Part shown: positions 15,787 to 26,419 of the stretch, one piece after another
How the letters are laid out: each line of letters opens with the position of its first letter
Numbering within the stretch: the first letter of the stretch is position 1
From: Acinetobacter modestus
GTDB lineage: Bacteria > Pseudomonadota > Gammaproteobacteria > Pseudomonadales > Moraxellaceae
Reading direction: 5' to 3'
Length of the DNA stretch: 64,000 bases
NCBI RefSeq assembly: GCF_014636095.1
Contig: NZ_BMDV01000002.1
Coordinates: 755,734 to 819,733, forward strand
Program-made: the position numbers and the translations under genes
The notes under the pieces: generated by a model
The model's input: the letters and a program-made list of their open reading frames with translations, nothing else
Databases searched by the model: none
What the model was told of the DNA's origin: nothing

Positions 15787-16428
15787 TTAGACTTTTTGAT
15801 GAGCTTTTAAGAATAAATCAACTGAATAGTTAATATAATCAGTTATTTCAGCGTCATTTGCTGATACTTCTAAACCCATTAAAAGTCGCCATTCAACATC
15901 ACGTAGAATTCCGAAATACATCATGGCGGAGAAATGAGGGTTAGAGCAGTATATTTCATTGAGGTCGTGTGCCTGACCTAAAGCAAATGCAATCGTATTC
16001 TGTATATTTAAAGCACATTGGTCATAAAAATAGTGCGCTAATTGTATATCTTTTTGAGTTTGCTCTGTGAACATGCGCATAAAGGCAATATTTTCAGGTT
16101 GAATAATATGTTGATAAAAGCGTTGTAATGTTTGCACAAGGTATGTTCTTAAATTATTTTGTTCTGAAGTGTATGGAAAACAAACACCTTTAAAAAACAC
16201 TTCACGACGATAATCACAGATCGCAGTAAAAAGACCTTCTTTGTTGCCAAAGTATTTATAAATAGAAGCTTTTGAGCCACCTGCATGATTGACAATATCA
16301 TCCAAGGAAACCGCATCATAACCTTTTTCAAGAAATAAATCGGTTGCACATAGTAATAATGCAAGGCGACGTTCTTGACCACGACGAGTTTGAGGTTGTT
16401 CGCAACTTGGGTAACAAATATCAGTCAT
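15787..16428 (-). CDS. TetR/AcrR-family regulator
   Basis: A 213-residue regulator. The N-terminal helix-turn-helix (about 22-65) is LFLEKGYDAVSLDDIVNHAGGSKASIYKYFGNKEGLF, a classical TetR pattern. The C-terminal ligand domain is all-helical and cysteine- and aromatic-rich. No target gene is divergent from it: its upstream neighbour is the end of ntrC. The ATG at 16428 is used; a TTG three codons earlier is possible. Ligand unknown. Confidence 0.87.
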   Translation of the reverse strand: MTDICYPSCEQPQTRRGQERRLALLLCATDLFLEKGYDAVSLDDIVNHAGGSKASIYKYFGNKEGLFTAICDYRREVFFKGVCFPYTSEQNNLRTYLVQTLQRFYQHIIQPENIAFMRMFTEQTQKDIQLAHYFYDQCALNIQNTIAFALGQAHDLNEIYCSNPHFSAMMYFGILRDVEWRLLMGLEVSANDAEITDYINYSVDLFLKAHQKV

Positions 16429-16526
16429 TATATTCAATGAGCGTTGAGGGAATATTTTATTATAGCAAAAACCATATGTCTTGTATGGCTATGACATTGG
16501 ATCATGTATCTAAACATCTCAATGTA

Positions 16527-16560
16527 AAAAAGCGAGTAATGTGATCATTACTCGCTTTTA
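16527..16560 (-). terminator. Terminator after ntrC
   Basis: AAAGCGAGTAATG-TGAT-CATTACTCGCTTT hairpin with a T-run on the minus strand, 16 bases beyond the ntrC stop. Confidence 0.85.
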
Positions 16561-16575
16561 TGGGCTATTTATGAT

Positions 16576-18063
16576 TTATGCTGAACGAACTTCATCATCT
16601 TCATCATCGTCTGTTGAATCCATGCCAAGCTCTTTAAGTTTGCGAGTAAGCGTGTTACGGCCCCAACCTAAAAGCTCTGCTGCATGGCGTTTGCGACCAC
16701 GTGTTTGTTGTAAGGCTGCATTAATCAAGGTGCGCTCAAACATTGGCGTAGCGATATCTAAAATTTTCATTTCGCCATTTTTTAACTTTTGAATTGCCCA
16801 TTGAGCTAGTAACTCATCCCAATGATGTACAGCAATTCTTTCAACTAAAGCTGGGCTTGTAGTTGATGCATCATTCGTCGATTTCTGTATAGCAACTTGT
16901 TTTAGCTCAGCAGGTAGATCTTCTGGATAGACTTCACGTCCAGTAATCATCACTGTTAACCAACGACAAGTATTTTCTAATTGGCGAACGTTACCTGGCC
17001 AAGGGAGTTGCTGCATATAGTCAGTTGTTTCTGTACGTAGGATTTTAGGACTAACACCTAATTCTTTACCTGCACGCGCCAAGAAATGTTGCGCAAGCAT
17101 AGGAATGTCTTCACTACGATGAGCGAGTTTCGGAATATGAATGCGAATAACATTAAGGCGATGGTACAAGTCCTCACGGAAACGACCTTCATTCACCAAC
17201 TTCTCTAAGTCTTGGTGAGTTGCGGCTACAATTCGGACATCAACTTTAACTGGAATATGTCCACCAACACGGTAGAACTCGCCATCAGCAAGGACGCGAA
17301 GCAAGCGTGTTTGTGTTTCAAAAGGCATATCACCAATTTCATCAAGAAATAATGTACCGCCGTTGGCTTGTTCAAAGCGACCTTGATGTTGAGTATTTGC
17401 ACCTGTAAACGCGCCTTTCTCATGCCCAAATAACTCAGTTTCGATTAAGTCTTTTGGAATAGCGGCCATGTTAAGTGCAATAAATGGTTTGGCGCGACGA
17501 GGTGAGTGCTTGTGTAATGCATGTGCGACAAGTTCTTTACCAGTACCTGATTCACCATTTATAAGAACCGTGATATGGGATTGAGATAGACGTCCAATGG
17601 CACGAAACACTTCCTGCATTGCAGGCGATTCACCAATAATTTCGGTTGATTGTAGAGGCGTCGTCGCTTTGGTTGCTTCTTGTTGTTGCAATTTATTGAT
17701 ATGTAAAATAGCACGATTAACTAATGCTAAAGCTTCATCGATATCAAATGGTTTTGGTAAATACTCAAATGCACCAGTTTGGTAACTTGAGACAGCAGAT
17801 TCTAAATCAGAATGTGCTGTCATGATGATGACAGGTAGATCTGGATGCGTGTTTTTAACTTTAGACAAGAAAGTTAAGCCATCAATTCCAGGCATACGAA
17901 TATCTGTCAAAATGACATCGGGTGCAGCATCATGCAAACGTTCGAGCGCTGTTTGTGCCTCTTCAAAGTTGGTGACGTCAAAACCTTCTTCTTTAAAAGT
18001 TTTTTCGAGTACCCAACGCATGGCACGATCATCATCAATTACCCAAATTTTATTTCGTGACAC
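16576..18063 (-). CDS. ntrC: NtrC, nitrogen response regulator (sigma-54 activator)
   Basis: A 495-residue NR(I)/GlnG protein. The receiver domain has its phospho-acceptor at Asp54 (VILTDIRMP). The central AAA+ domain carries Walker A GESGTGKE and the sigma-54 contact loop GAFTGA. The C-terminal Fis-type helix-turn-helix is [20 protein letters not shown]. It activates nitrogen-assimilation promoters when phosphorylated by NtrB. Its start overlaps the ntrB end by 14 bases, so the pair is co-translated. The last residues are an acidic tail (STDDDEDDE). Confidence 0.96.
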   Translation of the reverse strand: MSRNKIWVIDDDRAMRWVLEKTFKEEGFDVTNFEEAQTALERLHDAAPDVILTDIRMPGIDGLTFLSKVKNTHPDLPVIIMTAHSDLESAVSSYQTGAFEYLPKPFDIDEALALVNRAILHINKLQQQEATKATTPLQSTEIIGESPAMQEVFRAIGRLSQSHITVLINGESGTGKELVAHALHKHSPRRAKPFIALNMAAIPKDLIETELFGHEKGAFTGANTQHQGRFEQANGGTLFLDEIGDMPFETQTRLLRVLADGEFYRVGGHIPVKVDVRIVAATHQDLEKLVNEGRFREDLYHRLNVIRIHIPKLAHRSEDIPMLAQHFLARAGKELGVSPKILRTETTDYMQQLPWPGNVRQLENTCRWLTVMITGREVYPEDLPAELKQVAIQKSTNDASTTSPALVERIAVHHWDELLAQWAIQKLKNGEMKILDIATPMFERTLINAALQQTRGRKRHAAELLGWGRNTLTRKLKELGMDSTDDDEDDEVRSA

Positions 18064-19159
18064 GGTCTGACTCCCAAGGTAAATATAAGCTAAATATGGT
18101 TTTTCCTGGAACGGATTGACACTCGATCATTCCGTTGTGTTGATGCATAATGTTTTGCGCGATACTGAGGCCAAGTCCTGTACCTTTTGCTCGTCCAGTA
18201 ACAAGAGGGTAAAATACAGACTCTAATATGCTTTCTGGAACACCTGGTCCATTGTCTTCAATATCAATTCTTATCGATGAGCGATTCAGAACACCGTTAA
18301 TTGTGACTAAGCGTTGAATGCGCGTTCTTAAAATCAGCTCTGGTTCTGAATCAACAAAAAAATCTTTATTTTCAGTCATTGCTTGCACAGCATTTACGCT
18401 GATATTGAGCATAACTTGAATCAGTTGATCACGGTCAGCCATTACATCAGGTAAAGACAGATCGTAATCACGGGTAATCTTAATTTTTTTCTTCGTTTGG
18501 TTCACAATAAGTGAACGAACGCGCTCTAAAGGTTCATGCACATTAACTAGCTCATAGCTTGGTAATTGACGTGAACCAAGCATGGTATCTGCTAGATTGG
18601 TTAAGCGATCGACTTCACTAATAATAATGTCGGTAAACTCACGATAGCTTTCATCATTTAAGCTGCGAGCAAGTAATTGTGTTGCACCACGAATGCCCGC
18701 TAAAGGATTTTTAATTTCATGTGCCACGCCACGGACCAATTGGCGCGCGACTTGATGCTGTTGTACTAAATTTTCTTCTTTAGAAATTTTCAACATTCGA
18801 TCAATTGGATTGAGTTCGATTAATAAAAGTGGGTGATAACTTTTACCTGCATTTAATTGCGAGACCGTATAATCCACATGGATTGGTTTAAAGTTCACAT
18901 TAATTACAGCTTCGCGGCGTGTGTAATGTTGTCCGCTTTCTAATGTATTTAATAAAGCTTCATGTGTATTGAATGAATCGTCATGTGCATGAAGTAGATT
19001 GAGCACAGGCTGACCAGATGCGCGAAGTAAACTAACATCGAATAATGCTTCACAAGCCGAATTTAAATAAAAAATATTAAGGTTACTATCGACCAATAAT
19101 ATGGCAGTGGTCAGATTATCTACGAGTAGTCGATAGTCGATAGTGTTATGTTGATCCAT
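18050..19159 (-). CDS. ntrB: NtrB, nitrogen regulation sensor histidine kinase
   Basis: A 369-residue cytoplasmic kinase. A PAS domain (about 8-115) is followed by the phospho-acceptor His147 in RGVAHEIKNPLAGIRG and an ATPase domain with DNGPGVPE and GTGLGLSIAQ. It phosphorylates NtrC under nitrogen limitation, with PII controlling its phosphatase activity. There are no membrane segments, as expected. The start follows the family's usual N-terminus. glnA is not in the window, so this operon is ntrBC only. Confidence 0.95.
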   Translation of the reverse strand: MDQHNTIDYRLLVDNLTTAILLVDSNLNIFYLNSACEALFDVSLLRASGQPVLNLLHAHDDSFNTHEALLNTLESGQHYTRREAVINVNFKPIHVDYTVSQLNAGKSYHPLLLIELNPIDRMLKISKEENLVQQHQVARQLVRGVAHEIKNPLAGIRGATQLLARSLNDESYREFTDIIISEVDRLTNLADTMLGSRQLPSYELVNVHEPLERVRSLIVNQTKKKIKITRDYDLSLPDVMADRDQLIQVMLNISVNAVQAMTENKDFFVDSEPELILRTRIQRLVTINGVLNRSSIRIDIEDNGPGVPESILESVFYPLVTGRAKGTGLGLSIAQNIMHQHNGMIECQSVPGKTIFSLYLPWESDRVTK

Positions 19160-19487
19160 TTGTGAATCGTCCTGTTTTAAAATGGCGCAATAAATATCAA
19201 TGTAGATGAATAGCCATTAACTTCTGAAATGTATTTAATGCAAAATGCAAGCCAACTTCGTATTAGCTAATTTTCAATAACTTAATTCATAAATAATGAC
19301 TTTATGCTGTATTTTTCACATAGATTGAGTTATTTCAATATTTTATCATGCTTTAAAATGGTGCGTTGTTGGGGTTTGTTTAAAATTTTGGTTGTATTTT
19401 GGTGCATTACACAAAGAGATGGCTTTGTAGCTATGCGGCAGCAAAGAAAAGTCATACAATACGCCGATTCAAGTGGAGCGCAGATTC
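19160..19487. other. Intergenic region between divergent ntrB and rimO
   Basis: 328 bases, A+T-rich. On the rimO side there is a -10-like TACAAT at 19455-19460. Two GGTGC half-sites, at about 19360 and 19401, resemble halves of the NtrC operator, but no second arm is present. I see no sigma-54 -24/-12 pair and no hairpin. Nothing else supportable. Confidence 0.4.
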
Positions 19488-20831
19488 ATGAAGACCCCCA
19501 AAGTCGGTTTTGTATCTTTAGGTTGTCCTAAGGCATTGGTAGATTCTGAACGAATTTTAACTCAGTTAAAGACTGAAGGTTATCAAGTTGCATCAGATTA
19601 CGACGGTGCAGATTTGGTTGTTGTTAACACCTGTGGTTTTATTGAATCTGCAGTGCAAGAGTCTTTAGATGCCATTGGCGAAGCCATGAGCGAAAACGGT
19701 CGTGTGATCGTTACAGGTTGCTTAGGTAAAGATGAAGATAAAATTCGTCAAATGCACCCAAATGTGCTTAAAGTTACAGGGGCGGCAGCTTATCAAGATG
19801 TAATGGAAGCTGTACATGAATATGTACCAGCGCCTCCAAAACATAACCCATTTATTGATCTAGTTCCAGAACAAGGTGTGCGTCTAACACCAAAACATTA
19901 TGCTTATTTAAAAATATCAGAAGGTTGTAACCATCGTTGTACTTTCTGCATTATCCCAAGTATGCGTGGTGATTTAGTTTCTCGTCCTGTGGGTAGTGTG
20001 TTAGATGAAGCAGCAGCACTCAAACGTGCTGGTGTAAAAGAAGTATTGGTTATTTCCCAAGATACTTCTGCTTATGGTGTCGATACCAAATACAAGTTGG
20101 ACTTTTGGAATGGTCAACCTGTAAAAACTAAGTTCTATGATATGTGTGAAGCACTTGGTCAGCTTGGTATTTGGGTGCGTTTACATTATGTCTATCCTTA
20201 CCCACATGTAGATGCAGTCATTGACCTAATGGCACAAGGAAAAATCCTGCCATATTTAGATATTCCTTTTCAGCATGCCAGTCCGCGCATTTTAAAATTG
20301 ATGAAGCGACCAGCCCATAGCGAAAATACATTAGAGCGTCTGAAATTGTGGCGTGAAAAATGCCCTGAATTGGTGATTCGCTCAACTTTTGTTGTGGGTT
20401 TCCCTGGTGAAACTGAAGAAGATTTCCAAATTCTATTAGAATGGTTAAAAGAAGCTCAATTAGATCGCGTGGGCTGTTTTACTTATTCGCCAGTAGAGGG
20501 CGCGACTGCTAATGATCTTCCTGATCATGTACCAGAAGAGATCAAGCAAGATCGTTATGAGCGTTTCATGGAAGTTCAGCAAGCAATTTCTGCTGAAAAA
20601 CTACAAAAACGTATTGGTCAGACGATGACAGTATTGGTTGATAGCTTGGAAGAAGAGTTTCCAGTTGCTGTTGCGCGTTCATATGCAGATGCACCAGAAA
20701 TCGATGGCAACGTATTTGTTGAAGATATTGATAAAAATGTGATTAAAGCGGGTGATTTACTCGAAGTCGAAATCACGGATGCAGATGAATATGATTTATT
20801 TGCTAAGTTGATTCAGATTAAATCAGCTTGA
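19488..20831 (+). CDS. rimO: RimO, ribosomal protein S12 methylthiotransferase
   Basis: Radical-SAM enzyme that adds a methylthio group to an aspartate of ribosomal protein S12. Domains in order: N-terminal UPF0004 ([15 protein letters not shown]; conserved cysteines bind the auxiliary cluster), radical SAM with CNHRCTFC binding the second 4Fe-4S cluster, and a C-terminal TRAM domain. The 447-residue length fits. The ATG at 19488 has GGAG nine bases upstream; a GTG at 19473 would put this site inside the gene. It is divergent from ntrB. Confidence 0.95.
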   Translation: MKTPKVGFVSLGCPKALVDSERILTQLKTEGYQVASDYDGADLVVVNTCGFIESAVQESLDAIGEAMSENGRVIVTGCLGKDEDKIRQMHPNVLKVTGAAAYQDVMEAVHEYVPAPPKHNPFIDLVPEQGVRLTPKHYAYLKISEGCNHRCTFCIIPSMRGDLVSRPVGSVLDEAAALKRAGVKEVLVISQDTSAYGVDTKYKLDFWNGQPVKTKFYDMCEALGQLGIWVRLHYVYPYPHVDAVIDLMAQGKILPYLDIPFQHASPRILKLMKRPAHSENTLERLKLWREKCPELVIRSTFVVGFPGETEEDFQILLEWLKEAQLDRVGCFTYSPVEGATANDLPDHVPEEIKQDRYERFMEVQQAISAEKLQKRIGQTMTVLVDSLEEEFPVAVARSYADAPEIDGNVFVEDIDKNVIKAGDLLEVEITDADEYDLFAKLIQIKSA

Positions 20832-20882
20832 TATTGAATTAAATTGAAGAAATTTTGAGATTGGTCGGTTTGGAGTAAAGGT

Positions 20883-21611
20883 ATGTCAGCTTCTAAAAAT
20901 CCACGTTATGCACGAATCTTGCTAAAGCTTTCTGGTGAAGCTTTAGCAGGCAATAAAGATATGGGTATCGATGCCCAAGTATTAGATCAGATGTCACTTT
21001 CAATTGCACACTTGGTTGGTTTGGGTGTACAGGTTGGTATTGTTGTTGGTGGTGGTAACTTATACCGTGGTAGTCAGTTACAAAAAGATGGTCTTGTAGG
21101 TCGCGTAACAGGTGACCAAATGGGGATGTTGGCAACTGTAATGAATGGTTTGGCAATGCGTGATGCATTAGTGCGCCGTAATATCAAAACACGTTTAATG
21201 TCTGCACTTCCAATTGGCACGGTTGTTGAGTCTTACTCAAGTCGTGATGCAATTCGCCACCTAAGCCAAGGCGAAGTTTGTGTATTTGTTGCGGGTACAG
21301 GTAATCCATTCTTTACAACTGATACTGCTGCTTGCTTACGTGGTATTGAAATTGAAGCAAACCTCATCTTAAAAGCAACTAAAGTTGATGGTGTTTATAA
21401 TAAAGATCCTAGTAAATATGATGATGCGGTTAAATATGACAATTTAACTTTCGATCAAGTGCTTGATGAAAAGCTTGGCGTGATGGATCTTACAGCAATT
21501 TGCTTATGTCGTGATCATAATGTCCCATTACAAGTATTCGATATGAATAAATCGGGTGCTTTACTTTCTGTTGTTATGGGTGAAAAAGAGGGTACTCACG
21601 TTACGAATTAA
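20883..21611 (+). CDS. pyrH: UMP kinase
   Basis: Hexameric bacterial UMP kinase, which phosphorylates UMP to UDP, with GTP usually as activator. 242 residues, standard length. It shows [12 protein letters not shown] at the start, [24 protein letters not shown], and the [16 protein letters not shown] nucleotide site. A good GGAG plus AAGG precedes the ATG. It begins the conserved block pyrH-frr-uppS-cdsA-dxr-rseP. Confidence 0.97.
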   Translation: MSASKNPRYARILLKLSGEALAGNKDMGIDAQVLDQMSLSIAHLVGLGVQVGIVVGGGNLYRGSQLQKDGLVGRVTGDQMGMLATVMNGLAMRDALVRRNIKTRLMSALPIGTVVESYSSRDAIRHLSQGEVCVFVAGTGNPFFTTDTAACLRGIEIEANLILKATKVDGVYNKDPSKYDDAVKYDNLTFDQVLDEKLGVMDLTAICLCRDHNVPLQVFDMNKSGALLSVVMGEKEGTHVTN

Positions 21612-21688
21612 TGTACGTGAGCCATAAAGCGCTTTATACTAATGTCTAAATATTTTGTAATACCTAATGAATAAGTAAGGAAGATCAT

Positions 21689-22243
21689 ATGATTAACGAT
21701 CTCAAAAAAGATAGCGAACTGCGTATGAATAAAACACTTGACTCTTTGGAGCAAGGTTTTGCAAAAGTTCGTACTGGACGTGCGCACCCATCTATTTTAA
21801 ATGGTGTGATGGTTCCTTACTATGGTTCTGATGTTCCATTAAACCAAGTTGCAAACGTAGGACTTGAGGACTCACGTACACTCTTAGTACAACCATTTGA
21901 GCGTTCAATGGTTTCAGCGATCGATAAAGCAATTCGTGAAGCTGGTTTAGGATTGAACCCTATTACAGCAGACGCAATTCGTGTGCCAATGGCTGCATTG
22001 ACTGAAGAAACACGTCGCGATATGCAAAAAGTTGCACGTACTGAAGCTGAGAATGCAAAAGTTGCAATTCGAAACATTCGTCGTGATGTATTAGGTGATA
22101 TCAAAGCATTGTTGAAAGAAAAAGAAATTTCTGAAGATGATGATCGCCGTGCATCAGAGGATATTCAGAAAATTACGGATAAATTCGTTGCTGAAGTAGA
22201 AAAGCGTTTGGCTGCGAAAGAAGCTGAATTAATGAAGGTCTAA
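21689..22243 (+). CDS. frr: Ribosome recycling factor
   Basis: Splits the post-termination ribosome together with EF-G. 184 residues, close to the 185 of E. coli. It has the typical [12 protein letters not shown] near the N-terminus, [19 protein letters not shown], and the C-terminal helix with [22 protein letters not shown] is the ribosome binding site. Seventy-seven bases separate it from pyrH, where short palindromes (21595-21621 and 21624-21637) lack a T-run and are not convincing terminators. Confidence 0.97.
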   Translation: MINDLKKDSELRMNKTLDSLEQGFAKVRTGRAHPSILNGVMVPYYGSDVPLNQVANVGLEDSRTLLVQPFERSMVSAIDKAIREAGLGLNPITADAIRVPMAALTEETRRDMQKVARTEAENAKVAIRNIRRDVLGDIKALLKEKEISEDDDRRASEDIQKITDKFVAEVEKRLAAKEAELMKV

Positions 22244-22247
22244 TTTT

Positions 22248-22997
22248 ATGACCTTGCAAGAAGATCAACTTCTTCCTCAGCATGTTGCCATCATTATGGA
22301 TGGCAACAATCGCTTTGCCAAAAAGATGCAAATGCAAAAAGGTGATGGGCATCGTGAAGGCAAAAATGTCTTGGATCCGATTGTCGAGCATTGTAAAAGT
22401 GTCGGCGTAAAAGCATTAACGGTTTTTGCATTTTCAAGTGAAAACTGGAATCGACCACAGTATGAAGTCGATTTACTCATGAAGTTGTTAGAAGATACGA
22501 TTCATGAGCAGCTTCCTCGTATGGAAAAATTTAATATTGCTCTACGCTTTATTGGTGACCGATCACGTCTCTCAGATCATTTAAGTGATTTGATGAAATA
22601 TGCAGAACAAAAAACAGCAGCCTTTGATTCTATGACCTTAACTATTGCGATTAGCTATGGTGGTATGTGGGACATGGCCCATGCTGCAAAATGTATTGCT
22701 CAAGATGTTCTTGCTGGGAAAGTTCAAACAAATCATATAAATGTTGATTTATTTGATAAATATGTCAGTCTAAATGACCTGCCTGCTGTGGATTTATTGA
22801 TTCGTACAGGGGGGGATTATCGCCTTTCAAATTTCTTATTGTGGCAAGCTGCATATGCAGAATTGTATTTTACAGAAACTTTATGGCCAGAGTTTACAGT
22901 CGAAGAGTTGGATTACGCATTTCGTGTTTTTTCAGGACGTGAACGACGTTTCGGTAAGACGACAGAACAGATTCAACAAGCGAAAATAGAGAATTAA
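22248..22997 (+). CDS. uppS: Undecaprenyl diphosphate synthase
   Basis: Cis-prenyltransferase making the C55 lipid carrier for cell wall and surface glycans. 249 residues. The signature IIMDGN (15-20), GHREG, FAFSSENWNRP and IRTGGDYRLSNFLLWQ are present. The usual DGNGRWA reads DGNNRFA (18-24), with Asn and Phe in place of Gly and Trp near the diphosphate site. Similar residues occur in other Acinetobacter as I recall, so it is probably a genus trait. It begins four bases after frr. Confidence 0.95.
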   Translation: MTLQEDQLLPQHVAIIMDGNNRFAKKMQMQKGDGHREGKNVLDPIVEHCKSVGVKALTVFAFSSENWNRPQYEVDLLMKLLEDTIHEQLPRMEKFNIALRFIGDRSRLSDHLSDLMKYAEQKTAAFDSMTLTIAISYGGMWDMAHAAKCIAQDVLAGKVQTNHINVDLFDKYVSLNDLPAVDLLIRTGGDYRLSNFLLWQAAYAELYFTETLWPEFTVEELDYAFRVFSGRERRFGKTTEQIQQAKIEN

Positions 22998-22999
22998 TA

Positions 23000-23827
23000 A
23001 TGTTAGAGCGGATTATTACCGCATTGGTGTTAGTTGCTGTTGTTTTAAGTTGCATGTTTGCGACGCAATCACATTATCCAATGTTTGTGCTTATGATTTT
23101 AGCAGCTGGGGTTGCAGGCTATGAGTGGTTTAAGCTTATGCCTCATAAAGAAGCTATTGTTTCAAAACCTAAGGCTTGGATATATGGTATATGTGTAGCA
23201 TCAGTTTCAACACTCGCATTATTTTTTGATGATGTTGCATTGTTGCTATGGGCAGCATCTATTCTTACGTGGCTAGGTAGTATTTACTGGGTTAAAAGCT
23301 TTCCAGAATCAGATAATTGGTACAATGTATCACTATATGCAATTGGTTTTATTCTAATTTCTGCAGCAGTGACTGCACTTTATGCTGTTTGGCATAGCTC
23401 ACCTTGGTGGCTGATGTATTTGTTCTTGTTAGTTTGGGGGGCAGATAGTGGTGCATATTTTGTTGGTCGTAAATTTGGTAAAAGAAAACTTGCTCCTACA
23501 GTAAGCCCAAATAAATCGGTTGAGGGATTGTATGGTGGTATTGCAACAACAGTTGTGATTATGTTGGTTGTACAATATTTCTATTTAAACTTAACTGTAA
23601 TACAGCTTATCTTATTCCTGATTCTTTCTATTATTACCGTTTTTGCATCAGTACTAGGTGACTTGTTTGAGTCAATGATCAAACGTCGTGCAGGGATTAA
23701 AGACTCAGGGCGTGTACTTCCTGGGCATGGTGGAGTATTAGATCGAATTGATTCACTTCTTGCTGCCGCGCCTATTTTTGCAACTGGTATGTATGTATTG
23801 GTAAAACTTATTGGTGTAGATCTATAA
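23000..23827 (+). CDS. cdsA: Phosphatidate cytidylyltransferase
   Basis: Makes CDP-diacylglycerol from phosphatidic acid and CTP, the branch point of phospholipid synthesis. A 275-residue inner-membrane protein with about eight hydrophobic segments. Signature motifs are WGADSGAYFVGRKFGKRKL, SPNKSVEG and, near the end, GDLFESMIKRRAGIKDSG...HGGVLDRIDS. It starts two bases after uppS and its stop directly abuts the dxr ATG. Confidence 0.96.
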   Translation: MLERIITALVLVAVVLSCMFATQSHYPMFVLMILAAGVAGYEWFKLMPHKEAIVSKPKAWIYGICVASVSTLALFFDDVALLLWAASILTWLGSIYWVKSFPESDNWYNVSLYAIGFILISAAVTALYAVWHSSPWWLMYLFLLVWGADSGAYFVGRKFGKRKLAPTVSPNKSVEGLYGGIATTVVIMLVVQYFYLNLTVIQLILFLILSIITVFASVLGDLFESMIKRRAGIKDSGRVLPGHGGVLDRIDSLLAAAPIFATGMYVLVKLIGVDL

Positions 23828-25024
23828 ATGACACAGGCTGTTTGTATATTGGGTGTTACGGGCTCTATTGGGCAAAGTACCTTAAAAGTATTGGCGCGAC
23901 ACCCAGACCAATACTCTGTTTATGCAGTTTCTGCATATAGTCGTTTAGATGAACTGGTAGAAATATGTAAAAAATACAACCCTAAAATAGTGGTTGTTCC
24001 GAAAATAAAAGCTTTAGAACTAGAGCAACGTTTAAATCAAGAAAACCTGAAAAATATTGAAATTTTAACAGATGAAGCGGGTTTGATAGCCATTGCTGAA
24101 CGTGATGCTGTTGATATTGTTATGGCTGCAATCGTCGGTGCTGCTGGCTTATTACCGACACTTGCCGCAGTCAAAGCAGGCAAACGTGTGTTACTTGCAA
24201 ACAAGGAAGCTTTGGTGATGTCAGGTGACATCATGATGCAGGCAGCACGTGATCATAATGCTTTATTGCTTCCTGTCGATTCTGAGCATAATGCGATCTT
24301 TCAGTCATTACCACACAATTATTTACAGATTGAGAGAACAGGTGAGCCACAACTTGGTGTGTCTCAGGTTTTATTAACAGCTTCTGGTGGTCCATTTCTT
24401 AATCATTCTTTAGAACAATTATATGATGTAACGCCTCAACAGGCTTGTAAGCATCCAAATTGGTCTATGGGGCAAAAAATTTCGGTAGATTCAGCGACTT
24501 TGATGAATAAAGGTTTGGAATTGATTGAAGCGTGTCATTTGTTTTCAATATCAGAACATTTTGTTACAGTTGTTGTTCATCCACAAAGTATTATTCATTC
24601 CATGGTGCAATATGTGGATGGATCAACTTTGGCACAAATGGGTAACCCAGACATGTGTACGCCAATTGCGCACGCATTGGCATGGCCGCAACGCTTAAAG
24701 ACGGATGTGCCTGCTTTAAATCTGTTTGAAACAGTTCAATTAAATTTTCAGGCACCTGATAATATTAAGTTCCCAGCTTTAAGTTTAGCTCGTCAAGCAA
24801 TGCGTGCGGGTGGGTTGGCTCCTACAATTTTGAATGCTGCCAATGAAATTGCGGTTGCTGCATTTTTAAAAGGGCAAATTCGATTCACTGAAATTACGCA
24901 AGTGGTCGAGCATACTTTACAAGCTGTACAAAATGCTAAAGCAGAAAGCATAGACATCATTTTGCAGACTGATATGATCGCAAGAGGTATTGCAGAGAAG
25001 TACATCGTGGGTATAGGGGGTTAA
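23828..25024 (+). CDS. dxr: 1-deoxy-D-xylulose 5-phosphate reductoisomerase
   Basis: NADPH-dependent first committed step of the methylerythritol phosphate pathway, supplying the isoprenoid units used by UppS. 398 residues. The N-terminal NADPH fold is LGVTGSIGQSTL. The central active site shows PVDSEHNAIFQ and SGGPF, and the GQKISVDSATLMNKGLELIEA stretch binds metal and substrate. The ATG directly follows the cdsA stop, indicating coupling. Confidence 0.97.
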   Translation: MTQAVCILGVTGSIGQSTLKVLARHPDQYSVYAVSAYSRLDELVEICKKYNPKIVVVPKIKALELEQRLNQENLKNIEILTDEAGLIAIAERDAVDIVMAAIVGAAGLLPTLAAVKAGKRVLLANKEALVMSGDIMMQAARDHNALLLPVDSEHNAIFQSLPHNYLQIERTGEPQLGVSQVLLTASGGPFLNHSLEQLYDVTPQQACKHPNWSMGQKISVDSATLMNKGLELIEACHLFSISEHFVTVVVHPQSIIHSMVQYVDGSTLAQMGNPDMCTPIAHALAWPQRLKTDVPALNLFETVQLNFQAPDNIKFPALSLARQAMRAGGLAPTILNAANEIAVAAFLKGQIRFTEITQVVEHTLQAVQNAKAESIDIILQTDMIARGIAEKYIVGIGG

Positions 25025-25029
25025 ATCGT

Positions 25030-26385
25030 ATGAGCGCACTATTTATGATTGTTGCAGCGATTTTATTATTAGGCCCACTGATTGCGATTCATGAGTTTGG
25101 TCATTATTGGGTCGCACGTAAATTAGGCGTTAAGGTTTTAGTCTATTCTATTGGCTTTGGACCGACTTTGCTTAAATGGCAATCGAAAAAATCAGGTATA
25201 CAATACCAGCTTTCAGCATTGCCGTTAGGTGGTTACGTTAAAATGCTTGATGAACGTGAAGGTAATGTTGCAGAGCAAGATTTACCTTATGCGTTTAATC
25301 GTCAGTCACCTTGGAAACGTATTGCAATTGTTGCTGCTGGACCGCTGATTAATCTTATTTTTGCTGTTTTATTGTTTTGGATTTTGTTTTTACCTGCTCA
25401 GGAACAATTAAATACCCGTATTGGCAAAATCATGCCAAATACACCTGCTGCCCAAGTCGATTTACAGGTTGGCGATAAAGTAGTAATGGTTGATGGTCAA
25501 ACGACACCAACATGGGAAAAACTAAACTATGCTTTAGTTAATCGTGTTGGAGAGACAGGCCAAGTTTCAATTGTTGTTGATCGTACTGGAACTGAAAAAC
25601 AGTTTAGTTTACCGATCAAAGATTTTCTAAAAGATCAGAACCAATCGCCTTTAGATGAGTTAGGGTTTTTACCTTATCGTCCTGTGATTCCAGCGATTGT
25701 AAAAGAACTGAGTACTGATGGTGCTGCAATACGTCAAGGTATGAAAGTCGGAGACAAAATTGTTGCGATTAATAGCGTTGCAATGAAAGATTGGTTTGAT
25801 GTCGTTGATGTTGTACAAAATTCACCTGAAAAACTCTTAAATATTGATGTGCTACGTCAAGACAAACTGGTTCATTTACAAGTGATGCCTCAAGGTCAGC
25901 GTGACAATATGGGTAATATAAGTGGTGTTCTTGGAGTAAAAAGTGATGCAGGTAAAATCACAATTCCGAATGAATATAAACAAACCATTCAGTATTCACC
26001 TGTAGAAGCTTTCGGCGTTGCTGTTGAAAAAACAACACAATTGTCAGGTATGATTTTTAGTTCGATTACTAAAATGGTACGTGGACTAATTGGATTGGAT
26101 AACTTATCAGGTCCTATTACGATTGCTAAAGTTGCAGGACAGAGTGCTGAAATGGGGTGGCAAACCTTTATTTCTTTTATGGCATTGATGAGTGTTAGTT
26201 TAGGAATTTTAAATTTATTACCAATTCCGATGCTTGATGGCGGTCATTTAGTTTATTACTTTATTGAAGCAATACGTGGTAAACCTGTTTCTGAACAAAT
26301 ACAGATGTTTGGTCTAAAAGTTGGTATGGTACTGCTCGGTAGCATGATGCTTTTGGCTTTATTTAACGACTTCATGCGTTTATAA
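25030..26385 (+). CDS. rseP: RseP, site-2 intramembrane zinc metalloprotease
   Basis: Inner-membrane protease that cleaves anti-sigma factors and remnant signal peptides. 451 residues. The zinc-binding HEFGH lies in the first membrane segment (about 21-25). Two periplasmic PDZ domains occupy about 130-310, and NLLPIPMLDGGHL gives the conserved third-metal-ligand segment near the C-terminus. It lies five bases after dxr and 34 before bamA, the usual gammaproteobacterial order. Confidence 0.96.
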   Translation: MSALFMIVAAILLLGPLIAIHEFGHYWVARKLGVKVLVYSIGFGPTLLKWQSKKSGIQYQLSALPLGGYVKMLDEREGNVAEQDLPYAFNRQSPWKRIAIVAAGPLINLIFAVLLFWILFLPAQEQLNTRIGKIMPNTPAAQVDLQVGDKVVMVDGQTTPTWEKLNYALVNRVGETGQVSIVVDRTGTEKQFSLPIKDFLKDQNQSPLDELGFLPYRPVIPAIVKELSTDGAAIRQGMKVGDKIVAINSVAMKDWFDVVDVVQNSPEKLLNIDVLRQDKLVHLQVMPQGQRDNMGNISGVLGVKSDAGKITIPNEYKQTIQYSPVEAFGVAVEKTTQLSGMIFSSITKMVRGLIGLDNLSGPITIAKVAGQSAEMGWQTFISFMALMSVSLGILNLLPIPMLDGGHLVYYFIEAIRGKPVSEQIQMFGLKVGMVLLGSMMLLALFNDFMRL

Positions 26386-26419
26386 AAACGCAAACGGAAT
26401 TTAACTTACTGGAAAATAT

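Noticed and set aside
19355-19410. NtrC operator or sigma-54 promoter in front of ntrB/rimO.
   Set aside because: Only isolated GGTGC half-sites are present. No palindromic NtrC site and no -24/-12 element could be found by eye.
19304-19531. 75-codon frame upstream of rimO.
   Set aside because: Hydrophobic, cysteine-rich, no ribosome binding site, and it overlaps the rimO start; it looks like chance in an A+T-rich promoter region.
21595-21637. Palindromes after pyrH as a terminator.
   Set aside because: Stems are short or widely looped and no T-run follows; the block pyrH-frr-uppS is normally transcribed together.
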